64,000 bases of DNA from Mermis nigrescens (taxonomy: Eukaryota > Nematoda > Enoplea > Mermithida > Mermithidae), in assembly GCA_036768485.1 (NCBI GenBank), contig JAVLUZ010000141.1, positions 6,428,532-6,492,531 of the forward strand, written 5' to 3'. Below, piece after piece: positions 1 to 25,949 of the stretch (within the stretch, counting starts at the first letter, position 1; each line of letters begins with the position of its first letter). The notes under the pieces were generated by a model, which was given only the letters and a program-made list of their open reading frames with translations, was not told the DNA's origin and made no database searches. The position numbers were made by a program, and so were the translations under genes.

Positions 1-261
1 AATCTGAATCCGCAAGCAATTGCTGTTGCCACAAATTGAAAGCTGAAAAATACGCCAAACGCCATTTTTTCCCCTTTTTTGCCTATCCTTAAGCATGTAA
101 ACTTCAACAGCCTGTAACTCAGTCAATAACAGACTGCCACTTGATTCTTTCAAATATGAACTCCCCATCCCAAACTTAGTTAGAAAATGTCCTTTTTTTG
201 AAAATTTGAGACTTTCTGGTAGGCTTAGTTATGTGCATATGACTGACCAGAACATTAGTGC

Positions 262-1097
262 CATCAGTCAAAAGCCAGTGGCCTAGATTACAAATAAGAT
301 TGGACACAGGTTAATATTATTTGCAGTCGAAAACTAGTGGCCTAGACTGCAAATAATATTGCGCACAGTATAATATTATTTGCAGTCAAAAACCAGCAAC
401 CTAGACTGCAAATAATATCGCCCACAGTGTAATATTATTTCCAGTCAAAAACCAGTGGCCTAGACTGCAAATTAGATAGTGCAATATTATTTGCAGTCAA
501 AAAGCAACGACCTTCTCTGGACATAATATAACACAGTGTAGTAAATTATTTGCAGTCTAGGCCCCTGGTTTTTGACTTCAAATAATATTAAACTGTAATA
601 TAATATTGCACTATCAGTCAAAAACCAGTGGCCTAGACTGCAAATTAGATAGTGCAATATTATTTGCAGTCAAAAACCAAGACCTTCTCTGGACATAATA
701 CAACACAGTGTAGTAAATTATTTGCAGTCTAGGCCCCTGGTTTTTGACTTCAAATAATATTAAACTGTGTCCGGCTTTATTTGCAGTTTAGGCCACTGCT
801 TTTGACTGCAAATAATATACACTATTTGTCATGAATGTTTACGCTTTAATAAGCTTCTAGAGCTTGTTAGGGTTATATCTTTGACACATCAGTCCTATTT
901 CCGTTCATGCACGACCAACGTGTTAAACATATATTCCTTAACAAGCTCTATCATCCTATGAAGCATATTAAAACAAACATTCGTGGCGAGCATTATAACA
1001 TTGTGTCCGATCTTATTCACAGTCTAAGCCGCTGGCTTTTGACTGCAAATAATATTACATTGTGTGCCACATTGTTTGCAGTTGACTGCAAATAATT
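262..1097. repeat. Tandem array of hairpin units, about 60-70 bp each
   Basis: Each unit has arms ATTATTTGCAGTC and GACTGCAAATAAT around a core like AAAAACCAGTGGCCTA, separated by CACAGTGTA-type linkers. About eight to ten units, some degenerate, span 262-825 and resume at 1010-1097 after an inserted repeat. Confidence 0.8.
826..999. repeat. Palindromic short repeat (GGCGAG / CTCGCC type)
   Basis: Reads as a long imperfect palindrome with CATGAATGTTTACG at one end and AACATTCGTGGCGAG at the other, and TTAACAAGCTCTA in the arms. A clear second copy lies at 15504-15675 next to Rab1 exon 6. Confidence 0.65.
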
Positions 1098-1497
1098 ACT
1101 GCCAATGGGGAGGGGCGAGCAGAGCGAGCGGCGCAAGTTGCATTCCACTACTAAGGCTTTTTAAAACGCTGGCACCAAAATTTGGTCAGTCATGACCTCT
1201 CAGGCTAGCTGCCCTGATACATTTAGCCCAGCAGATACCTAACATTACCAATTTTTCTTTGTTGATCATCCACTAAAAACAATACACACTTCTATTATCG
1301 TCATTGACCAGCTTAAGTCGAGCGTTTATTGTGCTGGACTGTCAAGTAAGATGTCCATAAGTGGCTTGTTGTTCGAATCCCTTCATTGACAAGACATACT
1401 ATTTTTGTCTAAAATTCACTAAACAAGTCATACATGCTTCCTGTCAATTCTTTAATTTGATGTGCAAAAGGTAGGTGTGAACCAGATAAAGTAAGTC

Positions 1498-1880
1498 ACT
1501 GGCGTAGCAAGTGTAACCTCCCTTCTGGGGAAAATTTCAACATGTTCAAGAACTGAGCAATATGGTTGCATGATGCTGTTCTGCGACGTAAAATCGAAAA
1601 GTCGGCGCTTTGCGCCGATTCCTTAAATCATTTGGTAGTTTCTATCGTTTTATTTCAGGAAAACCCAAGAAAATAGCGCTTCGTGCGTATAATACGCATT
1701 TTTCCGTCAAAAACTTAAAAAAATAAAAATATTTTTCATTGCTTAAATAGTGCAGGACAATTTGAAAAGCCCAAAAACACGTTATTTAATGGCCCCGCCC
1801 GTTTCTATGTTTTTAAAGATACAAATTTATTTTGAATTTTCATTCTGGCGAAAATCCTGGCTTTGCCTAAGCAGTAGGTA
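1498..1880. repeat. m8 element fragment (CACTGGCGTAGC end)
   Basis: Begins CACTGGCGTAGCAAGTG and continues with ATATGGTTGCATGATGCTGTT and a GGCGCTTTGCGCC palindrome. It matches 2704 onward and the reverse of 23220-23470. The far end is unclear. Confidence 0.55.
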
Positions 1881-2703
1881 ATACCAAACAGTTCTTTGGT
1901 GATGCTGCTGGTCAAGTTGAAGTAAGTAATTTCTTCTTTCGGATACCTTGTCTTATGATCTTGAATCATGTATCCTATCCATAGGCTTGGAATTTATCAG
2001 CTTAGTAGCCCGTCTCGAGTTAAGCCAGTCATTTTTACACGATGTGTACACTGGCATAAGTACAAAAAAGTTTCGACTGAAATTAGAGGACACGACTTTT
2101 ATGCGCGTTCCAGTTTAAGAGCGGATATGAGGTGAAATCTGGTGCTTATCTAAAAGTTAGGGCCTGCAAGCGGAAATTTGGAAGATAGGGAGATAAGAAG
2201 AAATGTGTCTACCTACAATTTCAGCCAGCCACAGTGTTTTACTGTGAAATTCAAAATTTTCGATGTTTCATACCGAATGGAATGCATGGTTTAAATTTTT
2301 TCAAGAAAAAGCAGGCGTGAGGATGGCAAGGATTTGTGTCCTTAACTGTATGGAAGTAGTTGTGCGAATTCGTGCCAATGACGTGTGTACCTAGCTGTTT
2401 CATTTTTGTTCTCGCTAATGATGCAATGCAAAAGCTTCAGATTGGGACTCGAATTTTAATGGATTGATGGATGACCAACTTCGGATGAGAATTTCTTATA
2501 TCCGTGCTGCATGTGCATACCTATTATTCAGAAATGCGGGCGTTTAAGGCAGTATTATTTTTATTTCGAAATTTTCGAAGGCTGAATGCATGAGAAAAGT
2601 TATTTCTTGTCATTTTGACTGTTGCGTTTAACATACAACTGCATGCCCTAAATACAAATAATATTTTTAATCTTTTCTATGGTCTAACATCTGCAAGTTG
2701 CAG
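1881..2703. other. No gene seen, AT-rich unique-looking DNA
   Basis: I see no exon, repeat end or RNA gene in this stretch. Confidence 0.5.
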
Positions 2704-3100
2704 CACTGGCGTAGCCAGTGGGGAGGGAGTAAATTCCTCCTCCTCCATTATGGAAATTTTGAATTTTTTGTAATGGAGCTATGCGGTTGCGTAACGCTGG
2801 TCTTGACGATTCGAAGGGAATAAACCCAAAAAATTCGACGCTTCGCGCCCAATTATTATAGTTTTGGTTATTATTTTAAGTTAATGGCAACAAAGAGCTA
2901 TAAAGCGTTGGTCGCCATGAGAAGATTACGTACCTATTTGCAAACATTTTCAGTCAATTGAAATTCAAAAGTATGGAGAAAATTCGTTCGCTTTGCGCAG
3001 ATTGCGTTTTCAAAAGCTGCTTAGCATAGGGAGAACATGACACGTCTACAAAAGATTCGTACCTCATGCGTTTTAAGAATTTCTTCAGTTATTCTGGCAT
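2704..3100. repeat. m8 element fragment
   Basis: Starts CACTGGCGTAGCCAGTGGGG, the mirror of the perfect end at 23470. It contains a GACGCTTCGCGCC motif at about 2838. Confidence 0.5.
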
Positions 3101-3324
3101 GCAAATATCAGATAGTTTCCACGCTCCGCGCCAGTAAGGACCATGATTCGGACGATTTTATGAAAATTTCAACGTTAAAATTCAATATTTCAGTGCTTAA
3201 TTTTACAAAATTTTCATGGGCTCTGCCTCGGACCTTGCTGGGGGGCGCTTGAGCGCGCCACCCCAGACCCCCAGCCTCAAAAGGGTTTTTCGTTGCATTC
3301 TCTTTAATGTAAAGTTCTATCAAC

Positions 3325-3530
3325 ATGTGGCTGCACCAAAATTCTGGGGGTGCAAGATTTTTCAAAGGTCAAAAAATGGTCTTGAAAATGGCGGTATGGC
3401 GAAAAAACACTATTTTCCAACGTTTCTCATCGAGAACTAACCATTGGCATGAAAACATTGTGAAGAAAACAACAAAAATTTCAAAAATCAAATTGGGTGT
3501 ACTCGGTCTTTTGGGGGGGGGGTTGGGCAA
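3325..3530. repeat. m1 element, left part
   Basis: CATGTGGCTGCACCAAAATT, then the typical m1 body (ATGGTCTTGAAAATGGCGGT, TTCTCATCGAGAACTA). The copy is interrupted by or fused to the minisatellite that follows. A possible right end lies near 4200. Confidence 0.7.
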
Positions 3531-3559
3531 GGCTTTACCTGGGACCGGGGTCCCTCTTG

Positions 3560-4012
3560 TTGAAGTTGGTTGGTTGTTTGGCCGGTTGGTTGGTTGTTTG
3601 GTTGGCTAGTTGGTTAATTGTTTGGCCGGTTGGTTGGTTGTTTGGTTGGCTAGTTGGTTGATTGGTTGGCTGGTTAGTTGGTTGTTTGGTTGGCTAGTTG
3701 GTTGGTTGGTTGGCCGGTTAGTTGGTTGGTTGGTTGGTTGGCTAGTTGGTTGGTTGTTTGGCCGGTTGGTTGGTTGGTTGGTTGGTTAGCTAGTTGGTTG
3801 GTTGAGCTGTTGGCTAGTCGGTTAGTTGGTTTGTTGAGCGGTTGGCTAGTTGGTTTGGTTGGTTGGTTGGTTGTTTGGCCAGTTGGTTAGTTGTTTGGTT
3901 GGGTAGTGGTTGGTTGCTTGTTTGGTTGGCTAGTTGGCTGGTTAGTTGGCTAGTTGGCTGGTTGGTTGGCCGGTTGAGTTGGCTAGTGGTTGGTTGGTGC
4001 TACTTGGTTGGT
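3560..4012. repeat. TTGG/TTTG-type minisatellite
   Basis: About 450 bp of GGTTGGTTGG, GGTTGTTTGG and GGCTAGTTGG variants with almost no C on this strand. Long Trp/Leu/Val/Gly frames across it are artefacts of the repeat. Confidence 0.95.
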
Positions 4013-4479
4013 TGTATCATTTTCTCACTTTTATTTTTGGGTCAAAAAATTCTACTTCCTCCAATCAAAAACTTTTTTTCTGGTGCCACCCAGCTGGGGT
4101 TCTGAAGGTACCGAAGTGCCTTCAGACGTCACCCGGTGGCGCGGCATGGCCCACCTGTGGTTGGGGGTTGCATACCCCAAACCCCCACGCCCAGGTGTGG
4201 TTCTATTCGAGTAGTGAAACTTGCAAAGTGTGCAGCATTATATAATTGTTGAGATTGAAATTTTTTTTGCATTTTAATTGTGGTAGGACCATGCAAAAAG
4301 TCTAAAAAGGTATTATTTCACGTGTTGGACGCATTTTTATATGTTTTTATGGATTTTTAATATGGAAACATTTTTGAACCCTCCTGGCGAAAATCCCGGC
4401 TAAGCTTATGCCTCTTTGCGCCGATTTCCTCTATATTTATGCAGTTTCTATCGTTTAATTGCAGTAAAAGTCAAGCGGT

Positions 4480-4715
4480 GCGGCACCAAAATTCTGGGGG
4501 GGAGGTGCAAGATTTTTTAAAGGTCAAAGAATGGCATAAAAAATGGTGGTATGGCGAAAAAAACATCATTTTTCAACGTTTCTCATCGAGCACTATCCAT
4601 TAAAAAAATTTTCAAAAATTGAATTTCTTCGGGAGTATTTTTGGTTTCTGGGGGTATTGGTATTTTGATCTCTCGGGGAGATGCATACCCCAACCCCGCA
4701 CGCCCAGGCATGCTT
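4480..4715. repeat. m1 element, diverged copy
   Basis: GCGGCACCAAAATTCTGGGG on the left and CACGCCCAGGCATG on the right, with an m1 interior between. Ends are degraded and no target duplication was resolved. Confidence 0.65.
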
Positions 4716-4955
4716 GCCACAAATCGAATTAATCAAACTCCCAGTCGTCTCATATCTGATAAGTTAACTAATAATCATTTATGCTCTCATGTAACTGCCT
4801 ACGAGCGTTAAATATCGTCACTCAGTTTGGGTTTTTTACTGAATTGCATTTAGGACGTAGCGTTTACTTTAAAGATAATCGAAGTGGTTGGTGCGTGAGT
4901 CGTTTTGTCAGCTAGCTTCTAATTTTCCATTTTTGCGCTTTAAAATCTAGCGAAG

Positions 4956-18883
<13,928 letters not shown>

Positions 18884-19546
18884 TTGGTCGATCGTTCGGT
18901 TGTTTTTTTTTTGGCAAAAAAATTTTTTAATGAAAAAATGAGCGATGAAATAACGCCGCTTCGTTGCATTATTTATTTTTGTTTCGGTGTAAAAAGGATC
19001 GGAATGAACTTTGTTTACGCTCTTCATAAGCCGACGGTATGATCAATGTTTATTTACGCTCTCTTCCTTCCGTCCGAGCCTTTCAATGTTGTTTGCTAAT
19101 TTTTTGGTACGCTAAAACTCGGCAAAATCGAAAATTTTGGCGAAAATCTTGCCATAAAGCGAAATTTCGATCAGTATATACATATTTTGGCCAATCGATT
19201 TGAAACGATGGATTCGACTATGCGCTTTCAAATTTTTACACGTCTTACCGACGAATGCTTTAATAACTAAGCAGTATTGCGTATATCAGACTCTTTGGAT
19301 TAAATCGAGAATTAGACAGCATTCTCACGTTAGTACGTAGATAGACAGCGCCTAAACTGTCGAATTGGCAGAAGTCCAAAATTTGTTTTAGGTAAAAAAG
19401 TATCAAATTGATTGTAGGGGCAAAAAACCTGGATTTTTCGCTCGTTTCTCATTAAGATCTGTCCGTTGGCACCCAGAAATCGCGAGAATGTGAAAATTTT
19501 CGGACATTCAATCCTGGTGGTGATCCGCCTAATCGTGGGGTTCATG

Positions 19547-20045
19547 CATACGTGGGCAGCACCAAAATTCTGGGGGGGGGATGTGCAAGATTTTTCAAAT
19601 GTCAAAATGGTCTTAAGAATGGTGGTATGACGAAAAAACCATTTTTCAACGTTTCTCATCTAGCACTATCCATTGGCATAAAAAAAAATGTAAAAATTGA
19701 ATTCTGGGGGTATCTGGGTTTTTTGGAGGGGGGTGCATACCACACATGGGCGTGGGGGTATGCACCCCCCAGAACTTGAAATACCCCCCAGAAATCAAAA
19801 TACCCCCCCCCCCCACCCAGAAAATTTTTTTTTGCTTTGTCAGCAAATTTTTGATGCCATTGGATAGAGCTTGATGAGAAACGTCGAAAAATGGTGTTTT
19901 TTGCCATACGACCACTTTTTAAGACCATTTTTTTGACCTTTAAAAATTTTTTCACCTCCCCCCCCCAGAAATTTTTCACCCCCCCCCCAGAATCGGTGCT
20001 GCCCACCCATGGTGCATACCCCCAAACCCCCGACGCCCAGGTGTG
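19547..20045. mobile_element. m1 element with a nested m1 element, downstream of Rab1
   Basis: Outer: CATACGTGGGCAGC to GCCCAGGTGTG, flanked by GGTTCATG and GGCTCATG. Inner: 19741-20011, CACACATGGGCG to GCCCACCCATG, with perfect GTGCATAC duplication. Confidence 0.92.
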
Positions 20046-20681
20046 GGCTCATGTGTGTGCTTAACGCAATAAGTGGTATTTGCTCATTTAATGCGTCGAA
20101 GTTCGAAAAGGGACTACTAAACTTTTTATCATTATCTTATCAGATCAAATCGCTTCCAAATGCCTCTTCCTTCGATGCTTTGCTTATGTACGTGGCTCGA
20201 TGCGCGATAGTTGCACTGTGTATTACGTAGGCTGAAAAAATGTTACTTTCGAGTTGCGCACGTCTTCGAATCATAAGCTTACTGTAAGTCGCTTTTAACG
20301 GTGTCCTTCTACACATTTATAAGCATAGGAGACGCATCCGTATTATTTAACACGGATCGTCGTCGCGTTCTCGTCTCCTTCACAATTTGTATCTGTACAT
20401 TATAAAGACTAAAATCCCCTACAACTCGAAATAATTTTTTATATTATTCGCGTCGTTCATTATTATATGTTGTACGTACATATTTATCTGAAATTTAAAC
20501 ACGTGCCTATGCTACGCATACGTCGTTGGGTAAAAAAGTAATATTTCGGGAACGCTAACACGATTGCGCCTACATTAATGCCGGAATAATCGCCGTAAAC
20601 TAGATTTTATTTAATAATCATTGTAGACTGGATTACATTCAGTTTCCGTTTACAACGATTGGCCTACTTTACGCTTCGGTT

Positions 20682-20701
20682 CATTTTCTGATCAGAAAAT
20701 G
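20682..20701. repeat. Perfect 20-bp palindrome CATTTTCTGATCAGAAAATG
   Basis: The arms extend by GGTT/AACC after a 2-nt offset. It lies about 1.8 kb past the Rab1 stop. The function is unknown; it could form a stem in a long 3' UTR. Confidence 0.85.
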
Positions 20702-21502
20702 CGAACCATAGGATAGTTATTACACTCAAAGGTTCATTCTGATCTAGACCCGTTTGAACTGATTATTTACGTTTAGTTTACACTGAGATGTTGTTCTTTG
20801 TACGGAATTTTGGGTCATCCGAATTGATCGTTATCGGAGGGACGCGTAGACGAAATTGTTCTCAGCAGAATTGGATATGAGAAATTCAATTTGACCCATA
20901 TATTCCCTGATGAAATTAATTCATAAAGGCAGAGATGACCCAATGTATAAGCACATTTTTAATGAAAGAATGGAGTCCCGTTTATGCTCGACGTTACTCG
21001 AATAGTTAGAATTCGTGCATTTTTTGTTTTGAACATCGATTGCTTTTATTCTTCATTTTCGGCTAGAAAACGATCAATTGATTTCTAAAGCAGCCAAATA
21101 TCGAGAAATTCAACGCTCAGATGAGTTGATATTGTTGTTTACAATCGCACTTTAATGTGTTGTATGTTGAGCATGTACCTGTTCCAAGTCGCGCGTTTGT
21201 CGTAAACAAGATCCGGCGTCTAATTGATGTATTGAGTTCTTCGCATTCCGTTTCAAGTTTACCGAATGCCCTTGACCGAACCTACATAATTGTTTTTTTG
21301 TGTTCCATTCATCCAAATTAAAGCTATACACAAATAGAAGCCTATAGAAGGAACATTTGAACATTCACCAACTCAAAATTTTAGAGGGAGTACTCAAAAA
21401 TACAGACCAGTCGTTCGAACTACCTCACGAAGCCTGCCTCGAAAGCTATTGTTTCCACATAAATTCGTGCATAAATTCTTAGAATTTTCAACGACAGTAA
21501 GC

Positions 21503-21777
21503 CACACATGGGCGTGGGGGGTTTGGGGGGGTATACACCCCCCAGAAGTTGAAATACCCCCCCAGAAATCAAAATACCCCCCCAGAAAATTTTTTTTTGC
21601 CTTTTCAGCAATTTTTTGATGCCATTGGATAGAGCTTGATGAGAAACGTCGAAAAATGGTGTTTTTTTGCCATACGACCACTTTTAAGACCATTTTTTGA
21701 CCTTTAAAAATTTTTCACCCCCCCCCCCCCCCCAGAAATTTTTCACCCCCCCAGAATTTCGGTGCTGCCCACCTATG
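21503..21777. mobile_element. m1 element
   Basis: CACACATGGGCG to GCCCACCTATG, perfect CAGTAAGC duplication (21495-21502 and 21778-21785). Confidence 0.93.
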
Positions 21778-21911
21778 CAGTAAGCCCGTGGTTACGATAA
21801 TTGTATATCAGATCGATGCTATTGTAACTGCTGTTGGTAGTTACACGCCTTTAGAACTCCGGTTCAGGCATTAAAGCCGATGACGAGACCAAGACGGGCT
21901 ATAGCGGTATG

Positions 21912-22196
21912 CACACATGGGCGTGGGGGGGAGGTTTGGAGGTATGCACCCCCAGAAGTTGAAATACCCCCCTTCCCAGAAATCAAAATACCCCCCCCCC
22001 AGAAAAAATTTTTTTTTGTTTTTTTAGCAATTTTTTGATGCCATTGGATAGAGCTTGATGAGAAACGTCGAAAAATGGTGTTTATTTCGCCATACCACCA
22101 TTTTTAAGGCCATTTTTGACCTTTAAAAATTTTTTCACCCCCCCCCTTCAGAAATTTTTTCACCCCCCCCCAGAATTTTGGTGCTGCCCACCTTTG
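21912..22196. mobile_element. m1 element
   Basis: CACACATGGGCG to GCCCACCTTTG, perfect GCGGTATG duplication. Only about 130 bp after the previous copy and in the same orientation. Confidence 0.93.
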
Positions 22197-22729
22197 GCGG
22201 TATGCCTATCACGCTCACCAGGCAATGCACCAATCGATAGAATCCCATGTGTTGCTCTCTTGGTGCTGCATTCGATCGGTATTGCACGCAGCCTTTTCAA
22301 CAGCGCTGCAGTCGGGTGTTAACCCGTGAGTTTATGCTTCAGGTGGGCATAAATCTCGCCTATCTCATTTTTGTTCGAGCACTGGTTCGGCTCGCGAAAG
22401 CGTCCGAACACTCATCAGTGGCTGACCTTCAGGTCTGCCCAGTTTTGTGAGACTCTTACACTATAATCGCAATCTGTCAGCTTTTAGTCCAAGATCGTTT
22501 TAAAATTTATGACCAAAAGTGTGTGAAACGGACTATAGGCTTGAGAAAATCCCACATCCGAGGTTATAGAATGTAATAGGACAGTTGTCATGTCACTTGT
22601 CTGTCTTTATTTGTTTGAACGATTGTTAATCATTCCCAGAACCCCGTGAAATTGTAGCGCACACGTCCCTCACCAACGTTGTCGGATTGCAATAGGTAAA
22701 GGTTCGATATCAATATTTGAAGTCATTGT

Positions 22730-22865
22730 TATAGTCTGTTTGACATAAGTTTGGGCATAATTGCGATCATAGCATTGAAGTGATATATAAGTATCAGTAA
22801 TCTGTTGTCTTACTTCGAAAAAAATTCTTAAAATTTATGCCCAAACTTATGTGAAACAGACTATA
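22730..22865. mobile_element. 136-bp short element with long inverted ends, Tc1/mariner-like
   Basis: TATAGTCTGTTTGACATAAG at the left, with the reverse complement CTTATGTGAAACAGACTATA at the right (one mismatch). TA at both outer edges fits a TA target. A single related end (AAACGGACTATAG) lies at about 22535. Confidence 0.75.
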
Positions 22866-23169
22866 GTCTCCGTCGCAAACCAAGAGACGTTGCTTATATA
22901 AGTGAGGCAAATTTTCGAAACTCAAATTTCTGATTTAAATAATATATTATGAGAAACAAAAGGAGAGCGGTCGGTAATGTCTACATGACTGTTGAAGCCT
23001 GACTAGTTTGAAAAGCAAGAAGCTATTCATGCTAAAAAAGTTTTACAAGTTAATTACTGTCATAGGATGTAAAAGAATGAATGAATGAGAAGGAGAAGAA
23101 AATTTAGGCTAAAGTTAAATATGGTACTCTTTAGATTAGGATTAAAACGAATAAGCGGAATGCCAAAAT

Positions 23170-23470
23170 TTCACATCATCCTGCACGATTTAAGCCATTA
23201 AAAAATTAAATTTTCTCAAAAAATTTTTCATGTTTTTGACGGAAAAAATGCTTCTTATGCGCGCGAAGCGCTAATTTTTTGATTTTCCACCAATAAAACG
23301 GTAGAAACTGCCAAATAATAGAATAAAACGGCGCGAAGCACCGAATTTTTCGATTTTTCGTCGCAAAACAGCATCACGCAACCATATTGCTCACTTTTTG
23401 AAAATGTAAAAATTTTCCCTAGGGGGGAATTCCCCCCCCCTTCCCCCCTCCCCCACTGGCTACGCCAGTG
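23170..23470. repeat. m8 element, reverse orientation
   Basis: Ends CCCCACTGGCTACGCCAGTG at 23470 and contains two GGCGCGAAGC-type palindromes. The left limit is uncertain. Confidence 0.6.
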
Positions 23471-24034
23471 AATCTGAGCCATACTTGCAAAGTTGCAGGC
23501 AACTGAGTGCTGGGTGGGACGATTAAACGGCTCGATCCAAGGACTTACACATTTGTCAGAAATAAATAATATGGGCTGAAATTATGGAAGGAAGCATAGC
23601 AATGAAGGAGAAAAAAGAAAAAAGGCGCGGAAAGCTGTTTGAAATTTTAAAAAACTAAAAAAATTTTCATTTTTTGCATGTTTTTTCGGTTTTAGGTACT
23701 TGATAAGATATAGGAAAATCTAAGTTTTTGCTTCTAATATACTAAGGCTTAGGCTTAGTATATCTGAAAAGGTGTTTTAAGCTGCTTAGGTCGAGGTCGC
23801 TCCCGCTCAGGTCAATGTATAGATGCTTAGGTCGATGTATAGATGCTTATATCGACGTAAATTGGATATCTACATGTGATTCTGCATTCAGCTGTTTGAA
23901 TCTTCAAATACTTAGGTCGGGTAGATGCTTGCGTACGTCGAGAAGAGGCTAATTAACGAAACCCATATCTTTTGTAATATTGATCATAGACGGATGGATA
24001 TTTTTTTCCGCGTATTCTTTCAACATGTTCTAAG
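23471..24034. other. No gene seen
   Basis: AT-rich, with a short local repeat of GATGCTTAGGTCGATGTATA-type units near 23800-23860. Nothing else recognised. Confidence 0.45.
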
Positions 24035-24250
24035 CACACATGGGCGTGGGGGGCTTTGGGGGGTATGCACCTCCGGAGAAGTGTAAATACCCCCAGAAAT
24101 CAAAATACCCCCCCCCAGAATTCAAATTTTGAAATTTTTTCTGCTTTTTAGCAAGTTTTTGATGCCAATGGATAGTGCTCGATAAGAAACGGCGAAAAAT
24201 GGTGTTTTTTCGCCATACGATCACTTTTAAGACCATTATTTGACCTTTAA
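24035..24250. repeat. m1 element, 3'-truncated
   Basis: Starts CACACATGGGCG and keeps the m1 body to about 24250, then switches to an unrelated repeat. The right end is missing. Confidence 0.75.
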
Positions 24251-24599
24251 CCGTTTTTTCCCAGCGATTTGGTTGACATTATAGACCAGACCCAAAATTT
24301 TTTTCCACTTTTTCAGACCTCTTTCCACGTTTTTTGGGAGGTCTAAAAACGTTGAAAATAAAGCGCCTGTGATGAAAAATCAGTGTTTTTTAAGTATAAA
24401 ATTTTATGTACACATGCAATAGCGGTGTTTGATGCACTTTTTGTATAAAAATTTCGCGCTCTACAAGAAATATCCCGATCAGTATACGTTAATGTTGAAA
24501 CTTGAATTTACTTCCTTCAGTAGAGCATTTTAGCCAATTCTGAAGTCGTTTTTGACAATTAAAACTATAATTTATTAAATGGCGCGAAGCGCCAGAAAA

Positions 24600-25165
24600 T
24601 TTTGAAATTTTGGCTCTAAATCGTTTTCGCTTTACAAAAAATGTGCAGAAGGTAAGGATATTTAATCGTAGTGGAGTTCTAGGACCAGATTATCGCTAAA
24701 AATGCTGCAATTGGCGCCGCGCGGCTTAAACATTAATAACAAGTAAGAATAAAATCAATTGAAAATTTTTTGTAGTTTCACCTCTCTAAAACGCATTTTT
24801 GCATTACAAAAACTAACTGAATCCGTGCAGAAGATAAGGATTTTCAATCGTAGTAAAGTTCTAGATCAAATTGTCGATAAAAACACTGTAATTGACGCGG
24901 CGCGGCTTAACGTTTAATAACACGTAAGAATTAAATCAATTAAAATTTTTTGTAGTTTCACTTCTCTAAAACGCATTTTTGCATTACAAAAACTAACCGA
25001 ATTCGTGCAGAAGATAAGGATTTTCAATCGTAGTGAAGTTCTAGACCCATATTGTCGATAAAAATGCTGCAATTGGCGCGGCGCGGCTCAAAGATTAATA
25101 CTAAGTAAGAATTAAATCAATTCGGCGCGAAGCGCCGAAAATTTTTCGAAAGTTTTAACTCTCTA
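24600..25165. repeat. Tandem repeat, about 180-bp unit, three copies
   Basis: Units marked by CTCTAAAACGCATTTTTGCA and CAATCGTAGT...GCGGCGCGGCTT recur near 24784 and 24964, with diverged flanking units. One more unit, inverted, is near 33000-33130. It belongs to a larger repeat that begins near 24257 (GCGATTTGGTTGAC). Confidence 0.75.
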
Positions 25166-25949
25166 AAACGCATTTTTGATATTACAAAAATTTTCCACAA
25201 ATGCCAACTAAACCCAAAAATTTTTTTATTTCCCAAAATTTTGGTTGACAAATAGACCAAAAAGTGGAAAAAAACGGCGCTACGCCCCTTAAGATAAACA
25301 CTAGTGATCGACCGGGGCCCCGGCAAACCCCGGCCATCTTTCAGCATCCCCGGCCCCGACCGGGGCAAGGTCAAAAAATGGCCGGGGCGGGGCCTGGGAA
25401 AAATTTAGTGTAATTCGTATTTTGTACAGGCACTTATTCATCAATGAGCAAGTATTAATTTTGAGAACTTTACTGATTAGACCATATGTATACTTACTTA
25501 GTCCTTGTTATAACTTGGCTAATGTGTATAAATGAGCTTTTGCTGAATGTTCAGGAAAATCTGCATGTTTTCGATTCCTCTACTTAACTTATTTAAACTA
25601 AATGCTACTTTTAACTCATTCATTTATAGCTATTGCTAAAAGATTTAGAGTTGACAAATACGTTCTATTTCTAGTTGGAAATTGTACGTTTTTAACATAC
25701 TATTTTTATAAAAAACACTTTTACATTTAATTGAATGGGAATCGCGTGCATTAAAACGCGTTTCTTGTGTAATACTTATTAGGACGGAGGTTAATTATAG
25801 GCGAATGTAAACTACGCTGCAGAATTGCGTCCGATCCGATAAACTAAATATGTCTCAAATAGTTTCCTAAGGTCCAGAGTTGAGGGAGGGGTGAAATCCA
25901 AAATTGGAGGACCAGAAAATTAAGTGGTGGACTATTATTAGCCGACTCT

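Larger units (their letters stand above)
240..1190. repeat. Element with GACTGACC-type inverted ends holding a hairpin array
   Basis: Left end ATGACTGACCAGAAC at about 240 mirrors the right end, which on the other strand reads ATGACTGACCAAAT. The same end also occurs near 31277. The interior holds the tandem hairpin array and an inserted palindromic repeat. Boundaries are approximate and no target duplication was resolved. Confidence 0.5.
18884..21500 (+). other. Rab1 3' flank, presumed 3' UTR plus intergenic DNA
   Basis: Sequence after the Rab1 stop is AT-rich and has no further exon. I did not find a convincing AATAAA, so the poly(A) site is undetermined. It contains a nested pair of m1 elements (19547-20045) and a perfect 20-bp palindrome at 20682-20701. 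Confidence 0.4.

Noticed and set aside
3678..4105. Long Trp/Leu/Val-rich open frames ([17 protein letters not shown])
   Set aside because: They come from the TTGG minisatellite in several frames at once; no start context, no homology.
4202..4240. Match of ACTTGCAAAGTGTGCAGC to the nhD end at 47194
   Set aside because: 17-18 bp shared in reverse orientation but no nhD repeats nearby; may be a solo scrap or chance, so not annotated as an element.
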